A DNA stretch of 64,000 bases from Latrodectus hesperus. Its lineage: Eukaryota; Arthropoda; Arachnida; Araneae; Theridiidae. Below, piece after piece: positions 1 to 12,226 of the stretch (position 1 is its first letter; every line of letters starts with the position of its first letter). Position numbers and translations under genes: made by a program. The stretch is taken from assembly GCA_037975125.1 (NCBI GenBank), contig CM075857.1, forward strand, positions 41,408,436 to 41,472,435, given 5' to 3'. The notes below the pieces were generated by a model. It was not told the DNA's origin and did not search any database. It was given only the letters and a program-made list of their open reading frames with translations.

Positions 1-382
1 AGTTTTGAGTTAGGAAATCCATGGAAAGTAATTTGAGAAAAAATTATTAGATCCATAGTATATGAAATTAATCAAAGATAATAAAAATAAGCTCAGAATA
101 AAATGTTGAACTTTACCTATTTACTTGAAGTTGACTATATCACACTTGTTTACTTTATATTTAAGGTCTCATTAATATAAACCCTTGTGAGCAAAATGTG
201 AGAAACATGTTTTACTTGTTTATCTTGTTTTTTTTTCTTTTTTTTTCCATAAAGTTAACTTATCTTAATTTCTTGCAATTATTAAATATTCCACAGTTTA
301 TATCAATTGTAAAATATTTCTTTAATTCTATAATCAAATTTTAAATTATCAGTAGAAATAACTGATAGTTTTTCTTCTAAAG

Positions 383-454
383 GTCCTATGGTATATGGAG
401 CAGCTTATTGTCCCATCTCTCAACTAGATGCACTTAAGGCTAAAGGTATTGCTG
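383..454 (+). CDS. RNASEH2A: RNASEH2A exon (substrate-side N-terminal segment)
   Basis: Internal coding exon of ribonuclease H2 catalytic subunit A, a nuclear enzyme that cuts RNA in RNA:DNA hybrids and starts removal of single ribonucleotides from DNA. It begins after an AG acceptor (381-382) preceded by a pyrimidine-rich tract and ends at a GTAAAT donor. The reading gives GPMVYGAAYCP and then SQLDALKAKGIA, matching the family segment just after the conserved GIDEAGRGP motif. That motif, with the first two catalytic acidic residues, must lie in an exon left of the window. The exon starts with two bases of a codon and ends with one base, which completes an Asp codon in the next exon, so the DSKTL motif is restored across the intron. 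The identification rests on similarity recalled for the human protein; the splice sites are inferred. Confidence 0.88.
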
Positions 455-504
455 GTAAATAATGAACTTTATAAATATTACTAGATTTATGTGAAATTTA
501 TATA

Positions 505-1905
505 AATTATTATTATTATTTTTTATCCTACATCGAGACAGCGGCCTAATTGTTCATATGTCCTCTGGCAGTCCAATAAAAATTAGCCTTTTTTTTTTAA
601 AGTTGTCGGATAAACAGTTCAAAAGAGAAAGTGCGGGACAGCTTGTCAAGTGAATAAAGTCCATAAAAGTTCATGAAGGACACAGGGTACAGTAAGGCAT
701 GTTGACCACACCGATAAGGTTTAAGTGTCATTTGAAAAAGTCATGTCCAGTCAAAATTCTGAAATTGGCTGTGAAAATGGAACTTGGAAGGCACATGGGG
801 AGTGGAGAGTTCAACAGGGAACCCCAAGCCTTGTCTTTAGTAATTTCGCTATATGAATTATGAAGGTCTTTGAGGAGTTTGTTTTTAATTAAGTTGCAGA
901 TTTGTTTGTATCATGCAATAAAATCAGGCTGATGCAGTTTACATCCATTCTTTGCAAGGTCATCTGCTTTTTTGTTCCTATAGATATTACAACAACTAGG
1001 TATCCACTGAAGAACAATTTCCCACCCGACAGAAATGGCATGATTGAAGAGTGATTTTACTTCTTCCATGTGAAATGAATTGCTTATTGAGTATGAAGTG
1101 ATGGCCACAATAGCAGACTGGGAGTAAAAAATAAGACAATTTTCTTTAGTAGAGTGCTCAGTCCAAGAAGATTCACAGTGGCACACTTTATGGCCTCAAT
1201 TTCAGCATCAAAGTTTGTGGCTCCAGATCCCACAGATAAAGATTCCTCAAAAAATCCCCTGCAGTATACACCAACTCCAGTTGAGTCTCCTGTTGTCGAG
1301 CCATCTTGGTAAATGTAGAGCCATTCATCACTTGGGTATTTTGTAGCGATAGTCTCTGGGGAATGGATTCTGAGAATCTCTGAGTTAGCATTGCATTTCT
1401 TTTCTAACGTGCCGATTGTGAGGCTGGGACTTTACGATCAGGATCCGAAAAGGTTGGGACTTTACAATCAGGGGGAGGTTCAAATTTGACAGAGCAGGAA
1501 GGTTTTAATGTCAGGGCGTAATCCCTTTTGAGACTCTCAGACTTGGACAAAAAATTTACATGAGTTTTTAGTCTTAATGTGGAGGGGATGTAATCCCTCC
1601 AATAATCTAAGTCAAGTCCCCTGCATTTTTCATAAAGCTTTAAAAGTTGTTTCTCTCTTCTTAATTTCAGTGGCTCAATGCTGGCCTGGATTTCCATTGC
1701 AGTGATTGGGGTGGAGCCTACTCCACTGGTTATGAGCCTAAGAGCCTTATTTTGAGTTAAGTCCACTATTTTAGAGCAACTTTCTGATGCAATGGCAATG
1801 AGCTCTCCCCCATATTCCAAAACAGGTCGAACATACGTTTTATAAGTGGTGGAAAGTGTGTCAGAAGAGGAACCCCAGGTAATACCAGAAAGTCTCCTCA
1901 AAAGC
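505..1905 (-). mobile_element. 5'-truncated LINE with RNase H, inserted antisense in RNASEH2A intron
   Basis: Minus-strand non-LTR retrotransposon fragment. It keeps the end of the reverse transcriptase (thumb and connector) and an RNase H domain, and lacks everything upstream. On the minus strand the 3' end finishes in a short TAATAATAATAA run near 508-525, the kind of tail seen in I-type elements. The 5' boundary near 1905 is where protein similarity stops. It lies in the RNASEH2A intron 455-3527, opposite to the gene. No clear target-site duplication was found. Similar RNase H-bearing fragments occur at 28816-30416 and 13332-18927, but this copy is clearly a different lineage from the latter. 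Confidence 0.8.
911..1901 (-). pseudogene. Decayed LINE ORF2: RT thumb plus RNase H
   Basis: Reading the minus strand from 1901, about 165 codons are open and show the RT thumb signature RLSGITWGSS followed by TYKTYVRPVLEYGGE, typical of the region after the polymerase core in Jockey/I-type ORF2. The RNase H part follows with frame changes: a DGSTTGDSTGVGVY segment carries the first Asp, FDAEIEAI the Glu. The last block reads LQWIPSCCNIYRNKKADDLAK. The usual His of WIPSH is Cys here and the usual GNE is RNK, so the domain should be inactive even apart from the frame breaks. The polymerase core is absent. This is a dead copy. Confidence 0.78.
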
Positions 1906-3527
1906 CATAATCTACAAATTATAAAACTTCTTTTCTTTCTAATGATTTTACAGTATACTTGACTTACTGGTATTTGTTGAGAAAAAGAATAAAAAATTAT
2001 TTAAATAATAAAAAATGGAGTCTCCCTCTGCATTAAACTTAGAAATTCACTTTATTATATTTTTCTGTAACATACACAATCTCAGTTTATATAAGATATA
2101 ATAAAGATATAAGCTGAAAACCAATGTAAATGCTAAGAAAGATGTATCATTAAAAGAATTTATCTAAGATACATCCTTTAACAAAGATACATTTTTCAAG
2201 AAATTTTAAATCAAATTATCAATTTTCTAGACCAGTTCCATTGCCACATTTCAAAATATAAAAGAAATTACTCTGTAGGAAGTTTGATACCAAAGTTAGA
2301 TGTGTCTGTCTACAACTTTTTATAGAAATTTTCATTTTTCTTCATAAATTTATAATTTACTGATTGAATGGAAAAATAAAATGCAGGATTTTTAGCTCAG
2401 CAAAATGTCTTTGCACAATAGGAATACTAGTGAAATTTAAACAAATGAAGCATATGAATAGCCAGTTCCTTATCTTGGTAAAATTTTCTAATCTTATAGA
2501 AATATTTTTTAAAAAAAATATTCATCCTTATTCATTATTTCTAAAGGCTTTATCAACATGTTGAGAATTGTAACTAAATACTTTCAATTGTTATCTAGAA
2601 AGCATTCTGACCATCTTGCATATACTGATACTTCATACACATACTTAAAAAAATTTGTAAATGTACAAAATCTGATAAAATTTATTCATTTCTGTTTACC
2701 TAGGATACATTTTATTATTTATATTTATTTAATAAATTATATTTATCATTTATTTAACATAACATTTAACTTATTTTACTGTATTTATTAAGTAAAAATG
2801 GTTTAATTTTTATTAAAAAAAAACCTATCAAATATGAAATGCTGGTCATTTTATTAATCATATTTTATGGAGTAAAAAGGGAATAATAGTTATTTAATGT
2901 GACAATTATTTCAAAATCATTGTTAATAACTATTTTTCGAATATCACTCAGTAGAGTTATTTAATAACGAAGTCAAAATATTGTGAATTTAAGATCAAAT
3001 AATCAATTTATTCTAAATTACAGATTATCATTTTTTAACTATTATATATTAACCATTTTTTACTATTCAATAATACACTGAGATTAAAGGAAAGATTTTA
3101 AAATAACACAAATATTATTCTTAATAGCTTTTATTTTATAATTATTGAATAAGATAATATCTTGCTCATCATTTTTTGAAATAACTTAATTGAGTATTGT
3201 GGATATAAATTTAATGTGAATTTTTGCATCATATTATTTCTAAATTGCTTTAAATGGAAAATAATTTTCTCGTCCACATAATATTTAATTATCACTTCTA
3301 ATTATTTTTTTAAGTTTAATTTTATTTAATTAATTTGAAAGATGATATGAAGTTTATTGATATATATTTTTTGATATATTAACAATTATCAGTACATTTT
3401 TTTCATTAAATTTTATCTTAATTTTTTTCTAAAAATAATATGGTTCTTCTTTGTATTAAGTTTCTTTATATTTACAAATTCTGCTTTTGCTTATGTATAT
3501 AATTATTTTAATTACTAATTTTCCCAG
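1906..3527 (+). other. RNASEH2A intron, AT-rich, no gene seen
   Basis: The rest of the first intron in the window. It is strongly AT-rich with only short chance reading frames (for example 2364-2791) that show no recognisable motif. No hairpins or repeats of note were seen. Confidence 0.6.
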
Positions 3528-3654
3528 ATTCAAAAACTCTTACTGAGGAGAAAAGAGAAAATCTATTTGACTTAATTGATGAAGCAAAGGATATGATTGG
3601 ATGGATTTTGAAAATTCATTCGCCAATGGTCATCAGTAATATTATCCTGAGAAG
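3528..3654 (+). CDS. RNASEH2A: RNASEH2A exon with DSKTL motif
   Basis: Second RNASEH2A exon in the window. The acceptor is TTTTCCCAG and the donor AAG|GTAATT. Joined to the previous exon it reads DSKTLTEEKRENLFDLI, then DEAKDMIGWILKIHS and PMVISNIILR, aligning with the human DSKTLLESERERLF region. DSKTL is a hallmark of type-2 RNases H. The exon ends after two bases of an Arg or Ser codon, so the next exon must start with one base completing it. The next recognisable exon (6691) instead needs one base before it, so the two cannot be neighbours in the mRNA: direct joining gives a stop within three codons. At least one exon of about 75 codons is expected between them. Confidence 0.9.
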
Positions 3655-5088
3655 GTAATTTAATAGTGAATGAGTTTAGTATGAAGGATTGCTCTTAAAT
3701 AATTTTAATTTATATATAATTAGAATCTTATATTTGTTGATTTAAGGCTTTTAATTCATTTAAGTATACAAATGGTAATGGATTTGAAAAGTTTAAATTT
3801 TTTGTTTATGTATGTTGATTATTTTCTTTTTTGTTGGTATTTTGGGAAATTCCTATCAGCCTGTAGGAGTTTCGCACACTTTTCTATTTTTGTCCTAAGC
3901 ACTGTATAGTTATCTCACAAACCTAAACTATGTCACTTTGTGCAATATTCAGTCTTCAAAATCTTGATCACACACAAACTTGAACTTTGAATATCACAAT
4001 CTTGCACTATTTTCAGTTTCAAATAGGCAAGTTTTAAATATTCCATTTTAATTACTTACTACAGAAATATTACAAAACTAATAATTAGAAACTAATTAAT
4101 TAATTTCACAAATTTTACATTATATTTAATATTTTATTAAAAATTACATATTACAAATATATTAATAGTAATTATAAAAATCAGTGCTACTATTCTTACT
4201 CAGTCAATACAAAACCAATTTTTATAATTATCATTTTTCAATTAATCAAAAAAATTACTAAAGTTTTATAAATACTTTGTCGATAATAATGCCAAGCATG
4301 GGAGACAACTCTGGGCAATAAAATTAAATTTATGACATAAATAACACATATTTTAATGAAAACTTAAGTTTTAATTAATTGAGTAATGATGCCCTCTTTA
4401 AAAAACATGAGTATAAAGACAATCTATCAGGGAGATAACCAGGCAATAAAGTTAACAAATAATATACATTTTTATGAAAACTCAAGTTTTTCAAATTAAT
4501 AAGCATTGCAATTCATAGTAAATTTAAATACATATGTGTCAAATATTTGTTATTATATTTAAAGACTTACTTAAATTTTTAAATACAACATCAATTTCAA
4601 TTAATAATATCAGAAAATCATTTAAGTTTAGCAGTTCTAATGATGCTTTAAAGCTGAAAATATATTTAGTTTCTTTTATCGCTTTTCAAATCCCTAGAAA
4701 ATCATTGAATTTGGTCCTAGATCCTGAAAATAGCCTTTAAATTTCTTTTTCTTTCAATATTGCAGCATGAAGAAGACAGTATCATAGATAATGAAAAATG
4801 TTAATCTTTATAAAAGCAATAACATTATTTTTTTGATATTTTTAGTATTTTTAAGATGCTTCATGCCCTTTAAAAAATCATTAGTAGCACGTATTAAGAT
4901 ATGTTCAGTATTTGTGAAAAATGGGCATTGCTAGAAAAATTTCTCTTAAAAATATTAAGAAATTTGCTGAACTCTAAAAAAATGTTAACTCAACAATAAG
5001 TTTAATACTTTTTCATTTCATTTAAAATCTACTAAATAAAGTAATTAGTAAAAGCCAATTAAAAAAACAACTCAATATTTAATAATAT

Positions 5089-5130
<42 letters not shown>

Positions 5131-6690
5131 ATATATCTAATAATAATATTTATCTAATTTTTAAATAAATTTATGTTGACAAAGTAATTAATATGACTAA
5201 TTTTTTCTTGCCTTTTTTGCTGAAATATCAATGGATCATTCTCTAAAAATGTTCTTTTCCTATTTTTTTAAAAACTTTGTGGATTTATCGATCATATTGC
5301 CGATTGATCGATATTTCATTCAAGCATGTTTTATTCTGGTGATCAAAACCACATTTTAGTTTCAAACTATCAATTTCAGTTTCAAACTATCAATATATAA
5401 ATTCAGTTTTGTTATTGTCGTTTTATGCTAAGCTTAAATTTAGCCTGTTAATAAAATGTTTTAAAATATAAATGCTGCATTAGAAATATAACTATTCAGT
5501 TAAATGGAAAATTTTAAAATTGTATTCATTTTAAAAATAGTTTTGTTTGATAAGATACATCTGTTTTGAAAAAATTACACATTATGTTTGCTTATTTCCC
5601 TCAAAGTAATTAAAAAAGATACTGATAAAAAAATTTCTATGTATGCACAATTTCCTGCTTTTTTGAATTTCTACTTTTACTTCTAAAATGTTTCTTTATC
5701 CCCAAGTATTTTCGCTTAATATATTTACTTAGTTTAATGTTTGTTGCATTAATTTAAAGATTTCCAAGTTAATTAAATTTTTCTTATACAACTCTTTTTT
5801 TTCATCCAAAATATAATCAATTATGCTTTAAATGAATTTTTTTTATCAGAGTTATATATATAATAGTTTAAATGATTTTACACATTAATGTTTATACATG
5901 ATTACTTTGAAACAACAGCAAGCTAAGAATTAAATTAATTGCTCTCAACTTGATTTTAACATTTGATTCTTGATTATGATCTTAAAGCATTTATTTTCAG
6001 AGACATTCAAGTTTTGTTTATATTTGCTTTACTTGCAAAGAAAAGACAATCATTTTCAACATTTGTCACAAAAATACTTTTTGTTGCGGTATGTCCACAA
6101 ACACTATTTTGTCACTGCTAATTTACTTTTTGGATAGCTACAACAGCTTACAAGATGGTAATGATAGAAAAAGTTTCAAGTAATTAATTAAATTATTACT
6201 TGTTCAAAGTTTCAAGTTCAAAGTCAAAAGTTTCAAGTAAATAATAAAAATACATTTAACTTTGTTTAACATAACTTTTTGTGTATTAGTTTATTAGTTA
6301 GATTGTAAATATGATTTTGATGAATGTTGGAGCAGATATTTCTGAAAACCACTGGAAAATCAACTTTGAAGAAAATTTACATATAATTAAATAGCTATTC
6401 ATAATTTGTGTCATAAAATTATAAATTATTTCAAAATTATAATCAATTTTGATTCATTTTTTAGAAAATTAAAATAAATCATTTTAATGTGTGAAGATAC
6501 TATGAAACTATTTTTTATATTTATTCGTTATTTTCATGAGAAATTTTGATTTTGTCATAATTGAATTCTTGCCATATTATTTTTGAAAGATAAATATTTT
6601 TTCTTCATTATATTCCTACAATAATATTATACAATGATTTTAGTTCATAGCATTTTATGCAAAATGAACAATGTATTTATTCACTACTAG
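3655..6690 (+). other. RNASEH2A intron where catalytic-core exon(s) are missing
   Basis: By comparison with RNase H2A proteins this interval should encode about 75 residues, including the VDTVG and ADALYP-type motifs that carry the third and fourth catalytic Asp residues. I read the plus strand for these motifs and found none. The region is AT-rich. It holds two diverged copies of a GGGAGA...GGCAATAAA...AAAACT(T/C)AAGTTTT block (about 4300-4375 and 4430-4500), a short AT microsatellite (5091-5127), a duplicated 17-base unit AGTTTCAAACTATCAAT (5358-5391), and repeated AGTTTCAAGT words (6169-6240). Confidence 0.6.
5091..5127. repeat. AT dinucleotide microsatellite
   Basis: A pure run of AT units in the RNASEH2A intron. 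Such runs are common assembly weak points. This one sits inside the intron that lacks the expected exon(s). Confidence 0.95.
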
Positions 6691-6777
6691 TAGCTAGAGA
6701 TAATGCTTTCAAATCTTGGAAATTTGATGAAGGGGATGAATTCGATGAAATGGCTTATGGATCTGGATACCCTAATG
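6691..6777 (+). CDS. RNASEH2A: RNASEH2A exon with YGSGYPND motif
   Basis: Third recognised RNASEH2A exon. It reads (V)ARDNAFKSWKF, then DEGDEFDEMAYGSGYPN. The family has VARDxxxxxW followed by the almost invariant YGSGYPxD, so the match is secure. The acceptor is CACTACTAG with a weak pyrimidine tract, the weakest splice site of the four. The donor is AATG|GTTTTG. The exon starts two bases into a codon and ends with one base, which pairs with AT in the next exon to make the Asp of YPND. Confidence 0.87.
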
Positions 6778-8638
6778 GTTTTGTAACACTATTTCATATC
6801 AGTTAAATATGTATATGTGTTCAAATAATGTGCACAGGATGTTTTGAAAAAATTGATTGACATATTAGCTTTTATGTGTAATTGAGTTAATGTTTGATGA
6901 TATTAATTTAACAATAAATGATTAATTCTTCATTTTAAATAATGCAATAACTTTTTTTGAACAAAAACAATGAAAGATTTATTAATACAAATATAGAGCT
7001 GTTTGTGCTCCTGCTTTGGCTGAAGAACAAGAGCTTTTTTGAAGTGTGCTAGAGTGACCAAACCAAAGAGCATCATTAAATAATATTGCATCATGTTATA
7101 TGGTTATGGCATGAAGTATATCTCAGAATTATTCCAATCTAAAAGATATAAAATGGCTTTTGACCTTAATTCGTTGATAAAATGTAAGCAAATGAGCATG
7201 AAGATAATTAGTATGCATAAGAAGGAAATATATGTGTATATTCTTTTTAAATGCTTAAAATATATGAGAATGTGTTTGATCGGTCAAAAAATATGATTAA
7301 AATCTATTGGAATGAAGAAATATGTAGATGCATTATATGAAATGAATCTCAAGGAATGCTTTCTCATTGATCAGAAGATTCACCATTAAAGGATTGTTTA
7401 ATTATTAAATGATGTATTACAAATCATTACTCACAATTCATCATCATCATCAGCATTTTACATATTTTAATAACATGAATAAAAATTTGTTTTCTTGTTT
7501 TCAAAATTCCTTATATACAAATCAACAGAAAGAAAGAAAATATTATTAAAATTTATGTGAAATGATATAATTATTCATTGTACTTTTATATTAATTTGAA
7601 TTGCATTATTAATGCTTTGTATTGCAGTATCAAGTCGTTTTGTGATGGGGGATGCAAAATCGCTCATATCACTGAGACCTGTGTCTTTTGCTACTCTTAT
7701 TTATTAGTTCTTAAACTCTGTTACACTTATTTATTAATTCTTAAAAAATTAACATTTTTACACCATTTTTTTTATCATTTAAAGATTATATATTCGAAAA
7801 ATTAAAATTTCACTTAAAACTATTTTTAGTACCAAAATGTTAAAAGCAGTGATTTACATACTATTCTATGTTGTAATCCCTTCATTAGTAATAACTCATT
7901 TCCTATTTCATCCATGACAGATTTTTTCAGAATTTTTTCTTGGCTATTTCTTTTGAACAAAGTTTTGGAAAATGCTTTTCTGATATTTGGTGCCTTTAAT
8001 GAATCAGAATCAATAGTTTATCATATCTGTTATTTCAAGTCCAGAAAACTTTCTTCTAGTTTTATTATAAATCAGTTAAAAATATTTTTTTAATTTAATT
8101 ATCCATTAAACTAAAAGGCTTAACCACAAATCTAGACTAGATTAAATTCACTTAATTACTATAAACTAATACTACAGCTCATTTAAAGCACTGTTATAAA
8201 GCAAATTTTCAGAAAATATTCCTTTCCCCTTTTATTTATATAATCAAAAACCATATGCATGGGAATTACATATCTTATTTCAAGTGGAAGGTCAAATTTA
8301 TATCTTCATTTCTATGGATGTTAATGCCATCTTGTGCTAAAAATTGTACTTTTTAAATTGACATTGCAGGACGCTAGAGGACTCTGTAACAGTTAGAGGT
8401 AACCAAGAAAGTGTTCAGACACCCTGGTGTATCATCCAGCAAATAAATAACATTTAATTTGACACATATATGTGACAATCAGTATGAACTAATTAATATT
8501 TTTCTTTCTGATTTTTAAGTAATTTAAAGTCAAGTGAAAAATGTTTTTTTCTACTGGGTAAATATTTTTCCTTGAAAAAATATTTTATTATGTAGTTGTA
8601 TTTATTTATAAGTTAAATCAAAATGACATAATAAATAC
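6778..8638 (+). other. RNASEH2A intron, AT-rich, nothing identified
   Basis: AT-rich intron sequence with short chance frames (7093-7296, 7578-7805) and a small CATCAT run near 7440. I see no gene, RNA or recognisable element. Confidence 0.55.
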
Positions 8639-11213
8639 AGGGTTTGTACAACTACTGAAAATTCCTTGAAACTCCTTGAATTAGAAAATTTTACGAGCCC
8701 GTGAAACTCCTGGAATTTTGTTTTGAGTTCTTGAAAATTGTGAATTAATATTGGAATTTTTACTTACTATGACGTATTTATTTTTTGTTTGATTTTCTGT
8801 TTTAAAATTTTTAATAAAATTATTTGTTCTGTGAATTTGTAAAAAAAAAAATTGAGTTTTTAACTCCTTTCCTTGGGCGTATATATACACCTTCTTGAAG
8901 TAAGCTTCTCTGCAGTGCACTGATATCAGTAAAGCTAGATTCATCTCTTTAAAATGCAATAAAATGTCCTTGATATTATTTACAATGAACTTGGATATTT
9001 TAAAGAAGGGATGACTTGTATAGGGAAATTTTTCTTGGAATTGGGTATTTGTTGCTTGTTTCAGATGCTGCAGTTATTGTGTTTTTTTTTCGAGCAGTTT
9101 ATAACTTTTTATTCTTTCGCATCCATTTTTGTAACAGTGAGTTATACAAGCTTTTATTTTTTGTCTAATATATCTGATAGTGAGGAGAGTGATCTAGATG
9201 ACTATTTTCATTTATCTTCAGGATCAGGAATGTTGAAATATGACATTACATATAAATTTTGTGTTTTCCTTTTTTCTTGTTTTTTTCTTTTTCATTTTGT
9301 AAAAGTAAACAATTAGAATGGGAAGAATGTCTCTCATTTTCCTCCGATATGAAGCATAACTGTGTGAACCTATTTGAGAACTGGTGGCACTGGGGGACAA
9401 ATTGTAATGTTTCCTTGGGAGATAAGGGGGGCACATCATCGATATTTGATTGTATTCATAAATGTTAACTAAAATTAAGATTAAGTTCAGCCACAATAAC
9501 TTTATTATGATCCAGTTTATTCAGGATCATAATAAAGTTATTGTCATAATAAAGTTACAGATGTAGTATTTTGATTTATGTGTAGGAAGGGAAAAGTAAT
9601 CATTAAGATCTTCATGTGGTGCAATCAACAGGGTGATATTAATTGATTCTTTTTCTATTTGTTTCTGCCTTTTATATTGTATAAAATTCACTGAATTTTA
9701 ATATTTAAATATAAAATGTTTGCGTTAAAATATACTTTCCATACCTTGCTTAGTGAAAACTGCATATAATTTCAGTGAAAAGGATAAATTTATTTATCAA
9801 TAAAATAAAAGTTGAAATAAATTATTTAATATGTCTGGTGAGAAAATTGTCTTTTCAATTAACAATAGCTCTGGAAAAGCCATACAAAGATTGGCATTTA
9901 CCTAATTCAGAGAGGAAAAAAAAAAAAAAAGAATTTTGTAACTTATTTATTTTTTGTAAGAATTTAATTTTTATCTTTTGTCTGTCTAAGTTTCAAGATT
10001 GTATTGATGAGAAATTTAATCCCATTAAAGATAGAATAAATACTTTTTATTTTAACTTTGTCTCAAATAGACAATATTATTGATATTTATGGAAAGTAGT
10101 TAACTTGTTCTTACTGCTCTCACATAGTTAAGTATCTGATGAACAAGGATTTTCTATGAGTAAAAATTTCATGGTAGAAAATTTAATTAATCAATTAGTT
10201 GTGTATAAGTGTATCATTGATGATTATGTCCAAAACGTTTCAACATTATAATAACTAGAAAGACCTACTTTGTGTTACTGTTGGTGCCAGACAAAAGTAT
10301 AAATTATACTTAAGTGGATTAAAACAAAAAAAGCAGCTGATAACAGTAAAGCAAGAAAATTAAAAAGCACTTCTTGAAAAAAATGATGAACTGAAAATCA
10401 AAATGAATCGTTTGGGAGATTACATTTATGAACTTGAAAAATCTACAATAGGAACTGCTGAGAAAACTTGTAAATTAATGTTATTTGCACAATCAAGCAG
10501 GTGTCACTGTGGTGCTTTAGAGAAGCAACAGTTATTATTTAGCATTAATAGTGAATTAAGCAAACATTTTAAAAAGATAGAAAGTTAGCAATATTGTGCA
10601 CATATAAATAGCCAAGAAATGTGAAAATATACTGAATGATTAAAGAAATAGGAAAGTCTTATATATGAATGTGAAACTGTATCATTTTTAAAGTAAACAG
10701 AAGAAAATTTACAGTTACTTTTATTAAATAATAACTGAGAAAAATGTCCTGGAAACTTTATCTCATATTTTTATTCGTTTTGAGTAGAATATTTATATTT
10801 TAAAAGGGGTTGTTATATACATCTTAAAATATTCAATAAATTAATATATAGAAATCTAATTAATATATTTAAAAATTCTGAAATTACCCTTTATTTTATA
10901 CAATGTGTAATTCAGTCATGTAAAGGATCATGATTATTTAAATAAAAAATTTTGTATAATAGATGTAAGTTTATTGAAGGAATCATTAAATATAATTCTA
11001 ACTTAAATAAAAATATATTCTCATTAATTTTTGCATATTATTTACAAATATAGTTGGAAAATATTGCATATACATAATTATATGCATATTTGGTTAAGAA
11101 CAGATTTTAAAATATTAAAAAAAATTATTTGACATGGATGTTGATACCTCCTGGAAATTTATGATTTGAGTTCTGGAATTTGGTACTTTAAAATATATAT
11201 GAACCTTGTAAAT
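8639..11213 (+). mobile_element. Possible degraded hAT-like DNA transposon
   Basis: Begins with CAGGGTTTGTACAAC, the kind of terminus (CAGGG...) seen in hAT elements, followed by repeated TTCCTTGAAACTCCTTGAATT-type words. Near 11140-11213 similar words (CTCCTGGAAATTT, GAGTTCTGGAATTTGG) end in GAACCTTG, a diverged version of the inverted terminus. Between them are open stretches such as 9011-9316, with an acidic SDSEESDLDDYF segment, and 10403-10588, which has an ELEKSTIGTAEKTCKLM stretch. No conserved transposase motif was recognised, so both the family and the boundaries are tentative. It lies in the RNASEH2A intron. Confidence 0.35.
9493..9544. repeat. Perfect 21-bp-arm inverted repeat
   Basis: Arms 9493-9513 and 9524-9544 are exact reverse complements around a 10-base loop (AGTTTATTCA). 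The right arm's CATAATAAAGTTA word is repeated directly just after it (9545-9557). This could be a fold-back made by template switching or the end of an unrecognised element. Confidence 0.85.
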
Positions 11214-11254
11214 ATATTAATTTGGTACATGTCAGTTAAAATTAAACTGTTGCT

Positions 11255-11316
11255 TCCAGGCTAATTAGCCTTATGTGCTAAAAATGACTGTTGAGTAACA
11301 GGCAAACCAAATCGAC
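11255..11316 (+). repeat. 3' fragment of the tRNA-derived SINE
   Basis: Matches the 3' half of the SINE at 13090 and 26184: CTAATTAGCCTTATGTGC, then GACTGTTGAGTAACAGGCAAACC. The tRNA-like head is absent. Its divergence suggests an older copy. It lies in the RNASEH2A intron. Confidence 0.75.
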
Positions 11317-12226
11317 ATGTAGGTTAAAATACATCTTTTCTAATTTGAACATCATATAATAATATAATCATAAATGTTTCTGAGGTTTTGATTTCATTTT
11401 GTTGTAAAACTTCAAGCATCATTTTATTAGTTTTAGCTCTATATTTTATTTTATTCTATTGATTTGCTATTTCTACATCAAATTTCTTGCTTATAATTTT
11501 ATCATAATTCCTATAATTGTTATTTTTAATATTTAATTTTCCAATAATTATTTTTTCATATTTTTAAACTTGTTAAATAAAATGAGATGAATTTAGGCTA
11601 TTTTTTCTTACATATCTTTTGTACGATCTTTGAATTAGGAATTCTTTAAATAAAATGCACATAAAGATAAAGGTTTATAATTTTTCTAGGTTAACTATTT
11701 TTAATTAAAATAATATACATAATCTTAAATACAAAACTCAAGTTGTTTCTTGCAATTTATTAAAAAAATATGTCTACAAAGGGATCTTATTTTTAAAGAA
11801 AAAATGAGTGGATTGAGTAAATTTTATTTTCAAGCAAAAAATTGTAATAAAACTTGTATGTGATAAATTTGGATCTCAAATAATTTTTATTATTTAGTAA
11901 ATCAATGCATTTTGAAATTATTGAATGAATTTTGGTAGAAAGTCAATCATATTTGTAAGTTTTAAAATACTTTCAACTTTTTAAAGGTGATAAATATAGT
12001 ATAATTTGAATAGTAAATCTGAAATATACAAAAATCTCTATGAATGACTTTAATAAAATTAAATTTAGTTCTTTTTTCTAATTTTGTTTTGAATAAATAG
12101 TTCTTTTTAAAATTATTAAAATATTGTTAATACTTTTAAAAATTAAAATGAATCATTAAATGTGTGGATTTTTGAATGTACTACCCTTAAAGGAATTGAT
12201 CTGTTATAAAATATTTCTTTCTGTAG
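11317..12226 (+). other. RNASEH2A intron, AT-rich, nothing identified
   Basis: Very AT-rich. No reading frame, RNA or repeat that I can support. It ends at the acceptor CTTTCTGTAG. Confidence 0.55.

Noticed and set aside
9011..9316. 101-codon frame with an acidic SDSEESDLDD segment
   Set aside because: The acidic stretch is reminiscent of the N-termini of some transposases, but nothing else supports a gene; mentioned only within the tentative element.
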